DNA of 64,000 nt from Hydractinia symbiolongicarpus (Eukaryota > Cnidaria > Hydrozoa > Anthoathecata > Hydractiniidae). Position 1 is the first letter of the stretch, and each line of letters begins with the position of its first letter. Below, piece by piece: positions 1-13,383 of the stretch. The position numbers were made by a program, and so were the translations under genes. The notes beneath the pieces are model-generated. The model was not told the DNA's origin, ran no database searches, and worked only from the letters and a program-made list of their open reading frames with translations. Location: positions 4,588,001 to 4,652,000 of the forward strand of contig NC_079879.1 in assembly GCF_029227915.1 (NCBI RefSeq). The letters are read 5' to 3'.

Positions 1-1319
1 TATGGAACACAATTTTAGATAAAGACAAAAAACTATTAGCTTGTTGACGCATTTTAGGAAAACCACAAAACATTTCTTGTTATTTAATGATTTAGATTAC
101 TCACGATATTTTTAGTATCACATTTTTGTAATTTTTTACAACTCTAAAGGTATTATAAATATTTTTTCTTTAAGTTAATTTTAACCTTCTCTCTTTTAAC
201 CTATCTCAACTAGATGGGGCTTGATGATAAGACAAAATATGTCTTCTACTTGCTCCAGTCATTATTTGATTGTAAACGCGAATAAACATGTACAAAAAAA
301 AAGATTCTTACGAAATATATACATACATACATAATAGGGACTTACCCTTGATATGCGTTGATTTTTAGGAAAGCTTGAAATTTTTGGAGCTCCTATTTAG
401 CATACTTTGATGACGTCATTACATTGATTATATCCTTGTTGGGGCAGACCGTGGGTGTGCGCGACTGTGCGTTTTAGGGCTGTGCCAGAACATACATTTC
501 TCTATCTCTTTAGATGAAAGGTGCTACCTGAAAACCATACGATGCAAATGGAAACCTTTGCAAAGACTATTTTAACCATATCTGTACAAAATGATACTTG
601 AAAATATTTGACTAAATAAAATCCAAATCAAAAAACAAAACGGTAGATATTGGGAGAATTTGGCTGAGATGAGAAGACAAAATACCGGATTTTAAAATGC
701 TGGTTTGTATTTTCTTAAATTCTGGTCTGCAAAATACACCATATGTTTTGTACAAAGTAATAAATATCACAACAACATATATATTTCAACATATATTTAA
801 GGTAGAGTGATAAAAATGGAATAAAACGCTATATAATTGATAACACATTCGATCTCTACATTTTTCAAATTCCGGTCTGCAAATTAGACCGCCTGTTTTT
901 TTTACCAAATATTAAATGCACTACTTGATACATTCCACAAAATATTCAAGTTACATATAAAACAACGTAAAACTCTCTAAAGATATGATATATGAAAACA
1001 ATGCGTTACCTACGAGTTGGTGACTTTTTTTTTGGAAAGATTTCCCTATCACCATATTACCAGATAAAAGTTACGAAAAGTCCCGGAAGCGCATTTAATT
1101 AACATCATTCATAAAAAGTTACAACATTTACGCTGCTGCCCATTATGTCCCCCCCCCCCCTGGTCTTAATAGGGTTAAGCGATTAAATTACGCTCCAGCT
1201 ACAAATTAGTAAGCTAAACGCTTTTTTTGCCTCAGATGGACAGTTTGCTAAGTGAGAAAATGCAATAATGGAGCGACGAATCTTGGCCGGTCGTGGATTA
1301 AAGATTGCAGGAATTGACG
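1..1319. other. Noncoding AT-rich DNA, no gene seen
   Basis: No open frame of useful length and no recognisable protein motif on either strand. A run of 12-13 C residues lies near 1148-1161. A TGACGTCA palindrome occurs near 410. Confidence 0.5.
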
Positions 1320-2050
1320 GAAAGCTACACTTTTTTTTACTTTATAAGCACAACATCCCTATCATAATACGGAGAGTATGTCTGTGTGTGTGTCTGTAAC
1401 AGGCAAAGTGGATGTCTTTATTTTCCTTCGATTAAGCCGAAAAAGTTATGCCTCAAATGTTAAATTATCTGACGTTGCGGCGCGACGTCAATATTACTAT
1501 TTTAACATCAATATCCTAATTTGAATTAATAAAGCCATTAAAGGCAAATAACTTGGAAACGAAGTGGTGACGTCAATGATTTTTCACCGTGTGGGTAACT
1601 AGGGACTACCTAGGATCAATTTGGATCAGTTTCCCAAACCTGGGTCCCCGATCCGTTTCGGAATGGGCGGGTTAATGACGTCATCATAAAACCTTCAAAT
1701 CCTAATATCTCTGCAACCGTTTGTCAAAAGTAAACCATCCTATACATTTTCTTGATCAGCGTTTTAAGATCTATACAATGAAGGCAACAGATAAACAAAT
1801 TCGTAAAAAAAAATTGGGGTTTTGACGGACCATTGCTGACGTCAGCAAAATCTCATTAACCGCTCATCAAGAGCACATGATATACATTTTTTTAACAGCA
1901 GTTTAAGCTCTAAACAATAGAGGCAAAAAGAAAACAGGATTCTAATTTTTTGTTGTGGCTGGGTTGCTGACGTCATCAAAATTTAAAATAGCCTTGGAAG
2001 ATAGAGAGATAGGGACCACCTATAGCCTGGACGCGCGGTGTCCAGAATAA
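1320..2050. repeat. Old dispersed repeat with TGACGTCA motifs and a diverged ~130 bp internal duplication
   Basis: Two diverged ~130 bp blocks follow each other (about 1720-1850 and 1860-1985). Each has a variant of the phrase CAGTTTAAGCTCTAAACAAT and ends in a TGACGTCA-type octamer. A (TG)n stretch lies near 1381. Similar paired CGTCATC motifs recur near 11029-11050, so this is probably a dispersed family, perhaps a LINE tail. Family unknown. Confidence 0.4.
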
Positions 2051-2799
2051 AGTATTTTACCCCGGGCCTGGAAGTTGTTTAATTTCTTAAAAGCCAATAG
2101 AAATGCGTTATTTGATTTTTTAGCCAATAGGGTCTCAGATTGTCAGAACCTGATATCGTGGCTTCCTGTGATGCTTTGTCTCGAAGTTCTTCGAGTTTCA
2201 GGTCCCACAGGCCAAAGTTTCTTGCTAAAACAATCGGTTACCGTTCCTCTTGATATGTTTGAAACTCCAAATCAATGTTTTGCAAAACAGGATGTTTGGT
2301 CGATGAGACTTCTCAGGTAAAAAATGCTGTATGTTCTAGCTAGTTTGTTACTTAGCTATGATAAAGTGATTTACATTTGCGATTCTTCAGAGTGTTTAAA
2401 GCTCTTATTTAAGCTACGCATTTCCCTAGCATTTCTGTCCAACTATAAAATGGGCTTCCTTATATGTAGTTAGGGATCAATCCCATTACCTGACTTAACA
2501 GTTTGGGGACCAAAACTGATGATTAATAGCCTAAAAGGTGCAGTAGTTTTAAGGAAAGTTTGACCGATTTAAGCTACATTTGCATGTCATGTAGCTAGCT
2601 AGCTACAGACTGTATTGCATATAAAGTTTCACATAAAGAACGTAAAATAAGTGTTTTCTTATATTTAACACGACTATCGTTATAATGCAGCATCAGCAGC
2701 AGATCAGATTTACAAACTTTGACAAGCAAATCTGCAGTGCAATTTTCTGATAATATTCGTTATACGTTAAAAGGGCTGTGTACTTTTGTACTAAGATAA
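2051..2799. other. Noncoding, no gene supported
   Basis: One 81-codon open frame (2075-2320, plus) has no recognisable motif and looks like chance. Nothing else is seen. Confidence 0.4.
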
Positions 2800-2844
2800 C
2801 AAGTCCTTTATTCATCATTCTCGGCTTAACGTACGTTTTCCATG

Positions 2845-4807
2845 CTAGCATGGGTTGGACGGGTATATTAATGACTTCCTATCTGATCTAGACTGTGTTA
2901 GATCTAAACTCAACTTCCTCTGTATCAAGTCTGTCCTTATAACCTCCTGCCAAGTCTTTCTCGGTCTGCCTCTGGGCTTTGCCCCAGGAACTATCAAGTC
3001 TCTACACTTTCTTACCCAATTATCCTCCTCCATCCTTTCCAAGTGCCCCAGCCAGTTCAATCTTCTTATCTGGATAACATCTTTAATTCTACGGAGATTT
3101 AGCCTGCTTCTTAGCTCTTCTGAACTCTTTCTGTCTCTCAGACTGGTGTTACACATCCACCTAACTATTCTCATATCATTTCTTTCTAAACGGTCAAGAT
3201 CTTCCTGCTTCACTGCCCATGTCTCACTACCATACAACATAACACTTCTTACACAGGCCTCATACAACCTACCTTTTACCTTAATTGACAGGACTCTGCT
3301 AGTCAACAAAGGAAGTAACTCTCTGAACTTTTTCCCAGCAGAACCTATCCTGCAAGTAACACTTCTTCCAACACCCCCTTCACTGCCCAACACATCACCT
3401 AAGTAACAGAAGTTCTCAACTATCTCTAACGAGCCACTGTTGTACACCATTAAAGCTGGAAATACTTCATTCTCTATAATCTCACCTTTGCAACGCTTGC
3501 ATACAAACTGTATGTCAGCTCTTAACCTTCCACTAATACTACTGCACTTCTTATGTACCCAATGCTTGCAAGTCTGACAAAAAATTGAGTTACTACCAAC
3601 CCCTTTCCTGCAAACTCCACAAGGCCACTTTCCAACTACAAGGTCACACTTGGCTGCAATGCTACTAATCATGACTTTAGACTTTGCTGTGTTTACCTTT
3701 AGCCCTTTCTCTTCTAGTCCTTTCTTCCACTTCTTAAACTTTTTAACTAATTCTTCCATCGACTCTGCTATGAGAACCAAATCATCTGCATACAATAACT
3801 CCCATGGACAACCTGTTCTGAATTCAATCGACAGCGCTTCTAAGACTAGAATAAACAACAAAGGACTAAGTACAGAACCCTGATGTACACCAACATTTAT
3901 ACACCAAATTCATCACTAAGTGAATCGTTTATCCTGACACGACTTCTAGCATTGCTGTACATAGACTGTACCATCGTAACTGGCCACTCATTCACACCTA
4001 ATTTTCTCATAGCCCACCAAATAACTTTACGTGACACTCTATCAAAAGCTTTCTCTAACTCTACAAAGGCAAAATAGAGATTCTTTCTCTTTCCTAAATA
4101 CTTTTCCTGAAGCTGTCTGAGTAAAAATATTGCATCTGTAGTGCCACGCCCTGGAACAAAACCAAATTGCATCTTATCTAAATCAATTCTTTCTCTAAGT
4201 AACTTATCAATCACTCTTTCAATAACTTTCATTACTTGATCAACCAACTTCAAACCTCTATAGTTACCCCTTTCTAATGCATCACCCTTGCCCTTGAAAC
4301 AATTCACTATAACACTCGACTGCCACTCACTCGAAATAGCACCATCCTTTATAATCTGGTTAGCAAGACTTGTAATAAGCTCAACTCCAATATATCCAGA
4401 TGCTTTTACCATCTCTGCAACAATACCTGATACTCCTGCAGCCTTGCCAATCTTTAATTTCCTAATAGCCTCCACTATCCATTCTGTCTTGATCTGCATA
4501 GCTGGCCCTTCTTCACATCATCATCAGACAAATTATCCTCATCCCAATCAAACTCAGTGTTAAGCAACCTCTGATAATGATTCTTCCAGGCTACCCTTTT
4601 CTCCTCCTCTGTGCTAGCCAAAACACCTTCATCATTACGTATACACTTCTCACCTACAATATCTTGATTAGTCTTCTTCATTTGCTTTGCTATCTTGAAT
4701 ACCTCATTGCGCTGGTCTTCCTTTCTTAACACATCTGCGAATCTGTTTCTCTCTGCTTCTGATTTTGCCTTATACACTGCTGTACGAGCGCGATATTTTA
4801 CTACCAA
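2845..4807 (-). pseudogene. LINE reverse transcriptase with embedded PHD-like zinc finger, frameshifted
   Basis: Three open segments (4807-4475, 4499-3897, 3861-2845) in different minus frames carry consecutive RT pieces. The middle one has the fingers/palm (GNYRGLKL, FGFVPGRGTTDA, then FVELEKAFDRV). The last one has the YADD catalytic box near its start and a thumb/connection region (LYGSETWAV, GRPRKTW). In motif A the usual FVD is FVE, so the first catalytic Asp appears replaced by Glu. About 75 residues after the start of the last segment is a Cys/His cluster (CGVCRKG, CQTCKHWVHKKC, CKRC), PHD/treble-clef-like, which I have seen in relatives of this RT. Frame changes near 4490 and 3880 plus a stop make it nonfunctional. 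Confidence 0.8.
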
Positions 4808-5993
4808 CTGACTTCCACTCTTTCCAAAGTTTCCTCTTTTCCTTTATGCACTGGTCCACCCCATTATTCCACCACCAGGTCTGTCTATGTCTAGCTGGTC
4901 CTTTCGTCCACCCACAGGTATCATCAGAAGCTTCTAGAAGACAATTCTTCAAAGTAGTCCAAGTACTTTCAACATTGTCACTATCACATTGACTATTGTA
5001 GGCTAACTGCTGAACTTTTGCACTAAATTGTCTTGCTACAATCTCTTCCTTTAGCTTCCAGACTTTTTGACGGGGCCTGTACTTTCCCTTGGCTTCTTTA
5101 ACACTCTTCAAGATAATATCACAAACCAGCAACCTATGTTGGGAATCACACTCTTCCCCCGATATAACTTTCACGTCCTTCAGCACTTTCTTGTCTGACT
5201 TTCTAACCAGGAAGTAATCTATCTGTGTCTTACAACCACCTGACTCATATGTTATCAGCCTAGTCTGTCTCTTACTGAATGATGTGTTGCAAACCACCAT
5301 GTCTGTTGCCATTCCAAACTCAAGCAATCTCTCCCCTTCCTTATTTCTGCTCCCAAATCCATAGCCTCCATGCACACCTCTATAACCTTCAGATGACTTC
5401 CCAATATGACCATTAAAGTCGCCGCCCACCATGACAAGTTCAGTGTCTCCAAACTTTGATGTGACTGCTATTAACTCATCATAAAACTTATCTTTATCTT
5501 CCTTACTGAGTCCACACTGTGGAGCATAAACTGACAGAAAAGTGACAATCCTATTACCTATCAAAAACTTTATTACTATAATACGACTATTAACACGCAT
5601 AACATCTATTACTTTTTCTACCCACTTCTCTGCAACGAATATGCCAACCCCTCCATATCCATCACTATTACCAATCGAAAAAAGCTTATACCTTGCCCTC
5701 CTACCTTCCACAAATCTCACTGAAGCTTCTCTCCACCTGACTTCCTGAACACAACACATATCAACAGATCTACGATCTAACATTTCAACTACTTCACCTG
5801 CTCTACCTCTCAGGGTACCAACATTTACACTAGCCATCCTCAACCTAGTGTTATCTACCTTGTGATGTGATAGCTGGGTAACGGTCTGACGATGCTCACA
5901 CCTGACATCTGTCCTACCGTGCGCGACACCTTCACTTCTTAGAGTTCCAGCCCCGTTTACGCAGTTTGTCTGATCAACTATTCTTACGGCCAT
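4770..5993 (-). pseudogene. LINE endonuclease domain (APE-like), 5' part of the broken ORF
   Basis: A 407-codon open frame starts at an ATG (5993). Around residues 52-90 the sequence reads ASVNVGTLRGRAGEVVEML then CCVQEVRWRE, the opening of an exonuclease-endonuclease-phosphatase fold; QE carries the metal-binding Glu. Later VGGDFNGHIG supplies the Asp/Asn pair, and the CDSQHRLLVCDI stretch near 290 has a Gln-His pair where Asp-His is usual. In RTE-type elements this domain nicks target DNA to prime reverse transcription. The frame runs on into a Lys/Trp-rich linker (KLWKEWK) and then leaves frame; the rest of the polyprotein continues in another frame from about 4807. It is part of one ancestral ORF with the RT. 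Confidence 0.8.
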
Positions 5994-6204
5994 TAATAAA
6001 GAGTTTTGGCATTGTTTTACAGCGGGATGCCCTTCCTAGCGCCAACCGTTCACAGACCGGACTGGGTGTTTTTTAAAGTGACACCATCACTATGTGGCAT
6101 TTCATGGGACTTCCACAATCGCCCCTTTAAACTAAGGTATGGTGGAGGACGTTCAACTCCTCTCTTGTCTCTTAAGGAGACCCTTCACCCTAGCCTTTAT
6201 TAAT

Positions 6205-8329
6205 TGCTATATTGTTTTGTACACAAATATTCAAAAAACATTTTTATAAATTTGAATCCTAAATCGAACATTTTTTCTTATATATTTTGGCCTATGGACT
6301 ACATTGTGTTACATTGTGTAACAAGCAAAACAATTTGGTGCATAAAAAACCTGACATACGAGCTTAAGTTGTATGTAAGTGTGGCGTAACTTACATAAAT
6401 GAGGTTATGAATAAAAATTCTCCCTGATGTGCACAAAAACATGTGAACGTAGCTTTAAAAAAGCATCAAGTATACTGTACATATTTACTCTATTATCCAG
6501 TTTCCCTGTTTTCAAGTAATCTTGCCTTTTTTTGCCATGGATTGTAAAAAATATTTTCAAAATTAGCATACACTATCTGTGGAAGAAATTTTTGTGGAAC
6601 TTTTTTTTGCAGAACTTTGGGCCAAATCTGTAAAAATGTTCCACAGAAATTTTAGAAATCAGTCAAACATCGGTTCTGAAAAATTATTCCGCAAAATTTT
6701 CCATTTCAGCTAGCCGCAACAATTAAAAAATTTTTTATTTCTTCATACTTTGATTTCTTTAGGATCTAAGTTATTGGGTTCTATGTTGCTCATTTGTAAA
6801 TGCCCTAACTTCTGAATACTATGTTAGACAAAATACTGATTTTGCCTCTGCTGAAATAATTGAACTTTAGGCACCCAAAAATTAATATTTAATATTTATA
6901 TATATATATATATTAATATATATATATAACATTTTTGTGTACCACTCACCCACAACAATAAGTTTCAGGAAAATTTATTGTGCAAATAATTTGTACCCTT
7001 GGTAAGTTTAGGCTCTTACAACAATTTTGAATGCATATTGAAAATGAAAAAAAAAGGTATAAAGGCATTGCTTATAGCCTGGAAAAGATTTGAGGTAGGT
7101 GTTTACACTTCTTATGCTTCATATTTCCAAACTTTGTTAAAAAATTGCTAAGTTTTGCTAAAAACAATACTACACTCAGGTTTTTTACCCAAAAATAATT
7201 CAACATATCCGGCCTATATATCCTGTAATATAGGATTCCTGCTAAACCCACCTTTATTTGTAGGTTAAAACACTAATCCAGTGGTGAAGTAATAATAGAC
7301 TAGAGTAAATATGGTATTCTTGGTCACTGTTGAATAAAACATATAACATATAACATTTTAGGGATGCTTTTAGGCAAGTTTAGGAACTTTCAAAAAAATT
7401 AAATATTTATAAAACTTCCAAAATTTGTCTTTGAACACGCAGGTATTCTTTTTGGAAAGACAGACATCACAAATACTTGGCGGTTCACAGTATCACCTGA
7501 TTTTTTTATCAAAACTTCATAAAATGGTGAAAAATGTTATTTTATCTTGCATTTATACCTGTCATCTTTAAATATATAGGGAACAGAACAATATCACATT
7601 AATGTGTTAAGATTATTTTGAGTTCTTCATATATGTTTTTTTAGTATTTTTCTTTCTTTTTTAGGTCAGCCATAATCTAACACAGCCGTCATCAGCATTT
7701 CCAAAAAAATGTTGACAGAGTAAACTGCAAACATTCATTTGTGAAAAATGAATCACTAAAACTAATGTATATTTATATAATTTATTTTAGTCTTATTTTA
7801 GTTAATAGTATTTACTTCACATTATTTTTCTGGGAAACTAGACGTCTATAGTTCTTTTATGATTTTACAGAATTTGTATCATGAAATTTTTAGAACTTTC
7901 TAGGTAGATCCCAAGTTTTTATACTCTTTATAACTGTGTGTAAATCTGTATATTTTTGTTATTTATTCAGGTGTAATTAAATTGAAATATATATATAAAT
8001 TGCGTTATTTGTCGCCCATATTTAATACTTTTCAGACCAGGTTACTTTAACCCCTTTTTTATATAAGAACAATGTTATAAGAACATTAGACTCAAAATCC
8101 CAGACTCATATCATTGTTTTTACAACTGAAACTACTCAAGAAATGGAATAGTCAGAAAGCCTCAAAAGCGGTTAAGTCACATAGTTATGCGCAATTATTC
8201 AATCATTTATCCTGTTTTTAAATTGGAAATCTAAGCCTTGGGTCGACCATTGAACGTTTTGCTCTGTGGAAAGTTTCTCTTGACAAGACGGAAATCTTCA
8301 AGCCTTGAGGCTTCTTGTTTGCATTTCTA
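6205..8329. other. Noncoding AT-rich stretch
   Basis: No gene seen. Contains a (TA)n microsatellite near 6896-6927 and otherwise scattered short AT-rich motifs. Could be intron or intergenic DNA; nothing decides this. Confidence 0.4.
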
Positions 8330-8430
8330 TCCTCCCTAAGTGGATTTTTCCACGGGCTTTATCGACTAGTACACGAATAAATAAATAATTAAATAAATAA
8401 AATAAATAAGTAAATAAATACAATTAAACA
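8330..8430 (-). repeat. Fragment of the ACTAGTCG dispersed repeat plus (AAAT)n microsatellite
   Basis: On the minus strand, 8330-8375 contains ACTAGTCGATAAAGCCCGTG followed by a TCCAC motif. This matches the start of the repeats at 28126 and 54288. It is followed on the plus strand by an AAAT/AAATA microsatellite (8378-8420). Confidence 0.4.
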
Positions 8431-11400
8431 TTATATACTTGAGTATACGAAAGAAAATCCAGTTATAATAAGAAGATTAATTAGGATATGATTATAAAGG
8501 CATACGCAAACTTCTTACGTAGACAGATTTAAATGCTAGTTGCGGTTGACGTCGGCAAAAAATCAAAGCAACATATTTTTCTATTGTCCTTCTGCCTAAG
8601 CGGATTAAACTAGAATAGGATTATAAACACAGCAGGGCTAAGGTTATTTTTTTATCCGATTAAAAAAGTTGGCATGAGATAAACAGGAATTATTCGTCAC
8701 TACCACAAATCATATGTGCAGTTTCTTCACAAGACATACGCAAACTTCAAGTTACTTAAGATTAACAAAGTACTAGAACTTCTTACGTAGAGAGACCCAA
8801 ATATTAGTTGCAGTTGACGTCCGCTTGCCGTACTTTTCTTAATTTTGAGGTTTTAGTTTAGAAATTCAGGCATTATATAGCTACATTATTTTCCCACCCA
8901 TTCCAAATTCAATTTCGAAAATGACCAAATATTGACGTTGTGTCTAAATTTAATTTTTAAATTGTATCAATTATTCTCTTATTAAATGTTTGGCCGATGA
9001 TGTTTATTTTCACGTCGTAGTTAAGATCAGGTCGGATAAACTTATAACTGACTGACATGTGAAAGTCCGCCTATACTGATGAATTCAGATGTTATACTAC
9101 GTAGTCATAGTAACACACAATTAAAGTCTTTCCAGATTAAATTGCTTATCACTATGCTAATTCTTTTGACTAGGAGAGGAGTAAAGAATCCAACATTTTC
9201 ATTCAACATAATTTCACGATGTTGGATGAAATGGAATTTTTATAGTTTCATCCAAAATTTGTACTGAATGTTCAAATCAAATGTTGGATGAAAACAGTCT
9301 CAGACGAATCCAACATGATAAAAACGCACTTAGGCAGAGAAATAACAAATTTGCATCCAACACCATGTTTTTCTATTTTTCCTTCTTTCTCGAAATTTTT
9401 GAAATGTTAAAACGAGTCCAACATTTATCCAACATACGATTTTTTGATGTAGAGTGACATGTTTGATTCGTTCTAGTAGCTGTGAAAAAAGTCTAAATTT
9501 TAACCAACTCTAAATGTGTACACTTTTTCAGCCTCAAATTTATTTGGTTGTGTCCTTCAAAGTATTCGCGTTGAAATTATTATTTGATAAAGTATAGTAG
9601 TACAAAGTAAGAAATAACTCAAATAATCTGGACTTACGTTGTTTCGTTCCTACAATCTATGAAGGAAATCTGAGTACGCTTTTAACGTGTTTTCAATTTT
9701 TGGCAAAATCACAGCCAAAACCTTCTAACAACCTAGATTTTAAAAAAAATACATATACATACGTATACACTTTCTCTTTTTTATGAGAACGCCCTAATTT
9801 TGGTTGAGGCTGGATATTGTTATTATTTTAAAACAATTTGAGGCTAAATATAGCTTTTTTGTTACTTTTCAATTTTTTTCTATTTGGTTTCTCATTTTAT
9901 TAACAAGTAAGCCGACTGACGTGCGTTTTGTAGCATGCCATCTAATTTTTTCTGAAACGCAAGAACTTAAAAAAGAATTTTGTTATATTCAGTAAATCAA
10001 TAAATACCAATCAAAGGCAGAACTAATACTTTTTTTCATTTTTACCTGGAAAAACTTGCGTCATTAAAAAATAAGGGCGCATCAAATACAGTTAAACAAG
10101 TCGATCGTCTCTTTCAGTAACCTATTTCTCTCTACGTAATTACAGCTCTAATATCTATCCACAGGATTATATTATTTACGGTTTAAGCGTGCCTTCTTTG
10201 ACATGTTTTTATAATTAAAAAAAGTAATTTAAATTCAACGTGATCGATGCCAACATCTCTTTCTAATATAAGAGGCTTCACCAGATAAATTACTTTTAGC
10301 TTTATTAATACAGTGTCACTCAATAACACTCCTTCGTCAAGGCTTCTGATTTACCATCAGAAGTCACACTGCTTCATTATAATCATTAACAGTGTGATAT
10401 AAAAGAGGTCCAAGACATAATAGTAGCTATGAACTGATTTAATAATAAATCTTCACTGAATGGCATGGGAAAATTTATATGAATTATATACGCTGTTCAT
10501 GTCTACCCATGTCATAATAAACAACTCATATGCGCTGCGTTTAATAAAATAGAACACTGAAGAAATTAACAATTTGGTTATTTTCAATATCCTCCTTAAA
10601 AAAGCAAGAAGAACTTGAATTGACTTTCGATAGCTATATCGATTTTTTACAATATAACTGGAAGTACTACAGGGAATAATACATTTGTTTTATTTAAAGA
10701 TAAAAAGACGCGGTACCATCATGTATGTTATTAAAGACACTGCTTATGCAGTGAATTTTCTGTTCATTTCTTTTTTACAAGACATGGTTTAGTTAAGTCA
10801 GCGACCTTGAGACATTCTTGGCAAAAATTTTATTAAAAGACACTACGCTTTTCTTAATGTTGGGTAGAGCTTAAACTTTTCATCGACTTATATGGGCGCT
10901 TCATCAGCACTAGTGGGTTGGGCTGATTGCGCCCCGTCTGTAACTTTTGATTTAGAGTTGGTATCACAATAAAACTTAGCATGACTATGGTTCATTTACA
11001 ATTTGGCATAAAAAAAATCTTGACAACGTCATCAATTTTCTGCTGACGTCATCATTATTTCAATATTAACACTGGGGTCGAAAAGTTTTAGTTGATCAGT
11101 TGAGCTCATATTATTCAGAAATTAGTTTTTAAGCATACTAAAAAAAGTCACAAAACAGTTTAGCTGACTTTTTTAAAACGTACAACCAAAAACTGACAGG
11201 GAGCATGGGAAGCTAGGTTACTCGCGCCTAACATGTCTTTGTTTCCATTAAACTTTACAGCGCCCCAGTCCCGCACAAAGTGCAGGAAACGCAAAAATGG
11301 CTCATTTTCGGTTTTGTCGATTAAACTGCTGTGCCTAAAAGCACAAGTCGATAAAGAACTTCATTCTGTATTTAATGACTTTTTTGCCAGAGTTGGGTGT

Positions 11401-12590
11401 AAATCATTCACAGAACACCAGGGAATCAGGCACAAACTTTACTCTACTGAACTTAAGAACTGTAAAATATGGCACCAACTCCTTACGTTGTAGATGTATT
11501 ACCGATTGGCGAAATATGAAAAAGCTAGCAAAAATATATTTTATTGATACTACCAAGGCACAACTTTATAGCATACTCAAAGAGTACTTTTTTAATACGT
11601 ACTCCACATAGACTGGTGTAACATAAAAATCAGTGTCATAATTCCATGTGTGTCTTCCTTCTCTCTTTACTCTTCCTTTCCATCTTTCTGTCTTTCTCTG
11701 ATACTATTGGCTGTAACTCTTAGCAACTGCTACTCAATGCTAACCAATGGCGACAACATAGTTGATATCATAGACAGCTATATATGATAAAGCAAAATAA
11801 CATTATTCATTGTATTTATATATTAGTTAAACATATTTGGCTTCGCAGACATTGCATATATATTTATGTGTATTTTGCTTTAAAAGTGAAAAGATTTATT
11901 TATTTTTAAGTGTAATTAAATTGTTTTGTTGACAGCCCCTAACCGTTGTACATTATTTTAATCCTTACATGATAAGTATTGCTGCTGGATTAGCATTCGT
12001 GCAAAATTGTAAAATACAACACAATAAAAAAAGCCTTGTCTTTTCTGGACAATGATCAACTGCAAGCCACACACTGTTTTTACTAAGCAACCGGAGTTTA
12101 TTATGACGAACGTTATTTTATTATCATGCCTAGCAATGCGCACACGAAAATCTATGCGAAAGAAAATAAAGTTACGGCTCTCACCTGTAAATATATGTTT
12201 TTAAGAAAGAAAAAATTTTACAAAATGGTAAAGTTAACAATTTCTTGTGTCCTAATTAAAGTGGAAGAAAATTTCAACCTAACAGATAATATTAATTCAT
12301 AACAGATCAGACATCTTAATTGTTGTTTATCTTCACGCTTTTGATTGGCTACAAGTAAAGGAAAGCTATTGCTAAGTACCTTGCTTTTTTTTGTAAATGT
12401 TGTAAATATAAATATGTTGATCGAACAAACAAAAGAATACATCATTCTTATCAAGGGCTATGAAAAGAACTGCGAAAATGATTTTCAAAAAATATGGAGC
12501 TGGAACAATGATAATATATGAATTCTATATGAGCAAAAGGACTTGAAGTTACTGTGAAAAAAGTTGACATATTTATATGTAGCTAGCACA
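8431..12590. other. Noncoding DNA with several old repeat pieces, no gene supported
   Basis: Two related stretches (about 8500-8554 and 8734-8824) share CATACGCAAACTTC, CTTCTTACGTAGA and a GTTGACGTC end. Between 9190 and 9430 the motif TCCAACAT occurs repeatedly in both orientations, as in a decayed inverted-repeat element. An 8 bp stem hairpin (CTTCTGAT/ATCAGAAG) lies near 10347-10368. Open frames at 9079, 9804, 11233 and 11375 show no recognisable domain. Confidence 0.4.
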
Positions 12591-12596
12591 AGCGCT

Positions 12597-12816
12597 ATGT
12601 GCGTAATTTGAAAGATAGAACGTGCTAAGTGTGTGATTTGTAAGATTGGATGTTGTCAGTGCGTACTTTGCAAGATAGATCGTTCTAAGTGTGTGATTTG
12701 CAAGATTGATCGTGCTAAGTGCGTAATTTGCAAGAGGGAGAGTTTTATGTGTATGATTTGCAAGATAGAATGTTCTAAGTGTCTAATTTGCAAGATGGAG
12801 AGTTCTCTGTGTGTGT
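12597..12816 (+). repeat. Minisatellite, ~30 bp unit, about 7 copies
   Basis: Tandem units of about 30 bp of the form TAAGTGTGTGATTTGCAAGA with a variable remainder. Unit length is a multiple of three, and most units keep one frame open (12633-12824). The translated frame is a ten-residue repeat with a CxxCK core (for example KCVICKIDRA). The first unit has TGA where later ones have TGC, and the open frame lacks an upstream ATG. I therefore treat it as a minisatellite that happens to be open; a Cys-rich exon is an alternative. Confidence 0.7.
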
Positions 12817-13383
12817 ATCTGTAACAAGCAAAAATATTGTGTATTTTATAAACGTTTTGTTTACGCTTTTTATTCAGTTGGGAAAAATTAAATTTACCGT
12901 GACGAATGCTTTGTTACATAAAATTGACAAATCATTTTGTGATAAGAAGGATAAAAAACATTTTAAATGCTTTTGAATGGATTTCACAACGAGATTTCGT
13001 TTAAATCAGTTTTTTCGGCGTTCTTAATGAAATCATCAACAACGTTACTGTGATAAGAAGCACTAACTTCCGTGGATTCTTCCATGGGTTTTAATAACTA
13101 GGTATTATATAAGATTAATCTCATAATCCTACGTATAATAAGGGCTTTTCTCTACTTAAATTTAAGTGCTGTTACCAAAGATACGAGAAAAAGAGACGCA
13201 CAACGAGAACTATCTATTCAATTATTTTAATTCTCTGGAAATATAAAACATAATTACGGGGTAAAGTTCAATCATTGCAACATATTAAAACATAACTGCT
13301 TTCAGAGTGTTATTTATCTTTAATACAAGCGGGCGTGAAAGTATTAAAAAAAGTGTCTGTGCGTTGAATGCTTCAATTTCCAT

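Larger units (their letters stand above)
2800..6200 (-). mobile_element. Broken non-LTR retrotransposon (LINE), RTE-like
   Basis: Read on the minus strand, this block encodes an apurinic-type endonuclease followed by a reverse transcriptase, the domain order of RTE-like LINEs. Downstream of the RT (2800-2850) is a short tail containing CATGCTAGCATGGGTTGG. Upstream of the first ATG (6005-6200) is a GC-richer stretch containing GGGATGCCCTTCCTAGCGCC. I recall both from LINE/SINE families of marine invertebrates, but that is memory, not a search. The coding part is interrupted by three frame changes and at least one stop, so the copy is dead. Clade assignment rests on endonuclease and thumb-domain style and is tentative. 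Confidence 0.8.

Noticed and set aside
2855-4992. Several plus-strand open frames across the LINE
   Set aside because: They are antisense to clear RT and endonuclease sequence.
12597-12816. CRISPR-like array
   Set aside because: Units are contiguous without unique spacers and the context is an animal genome.
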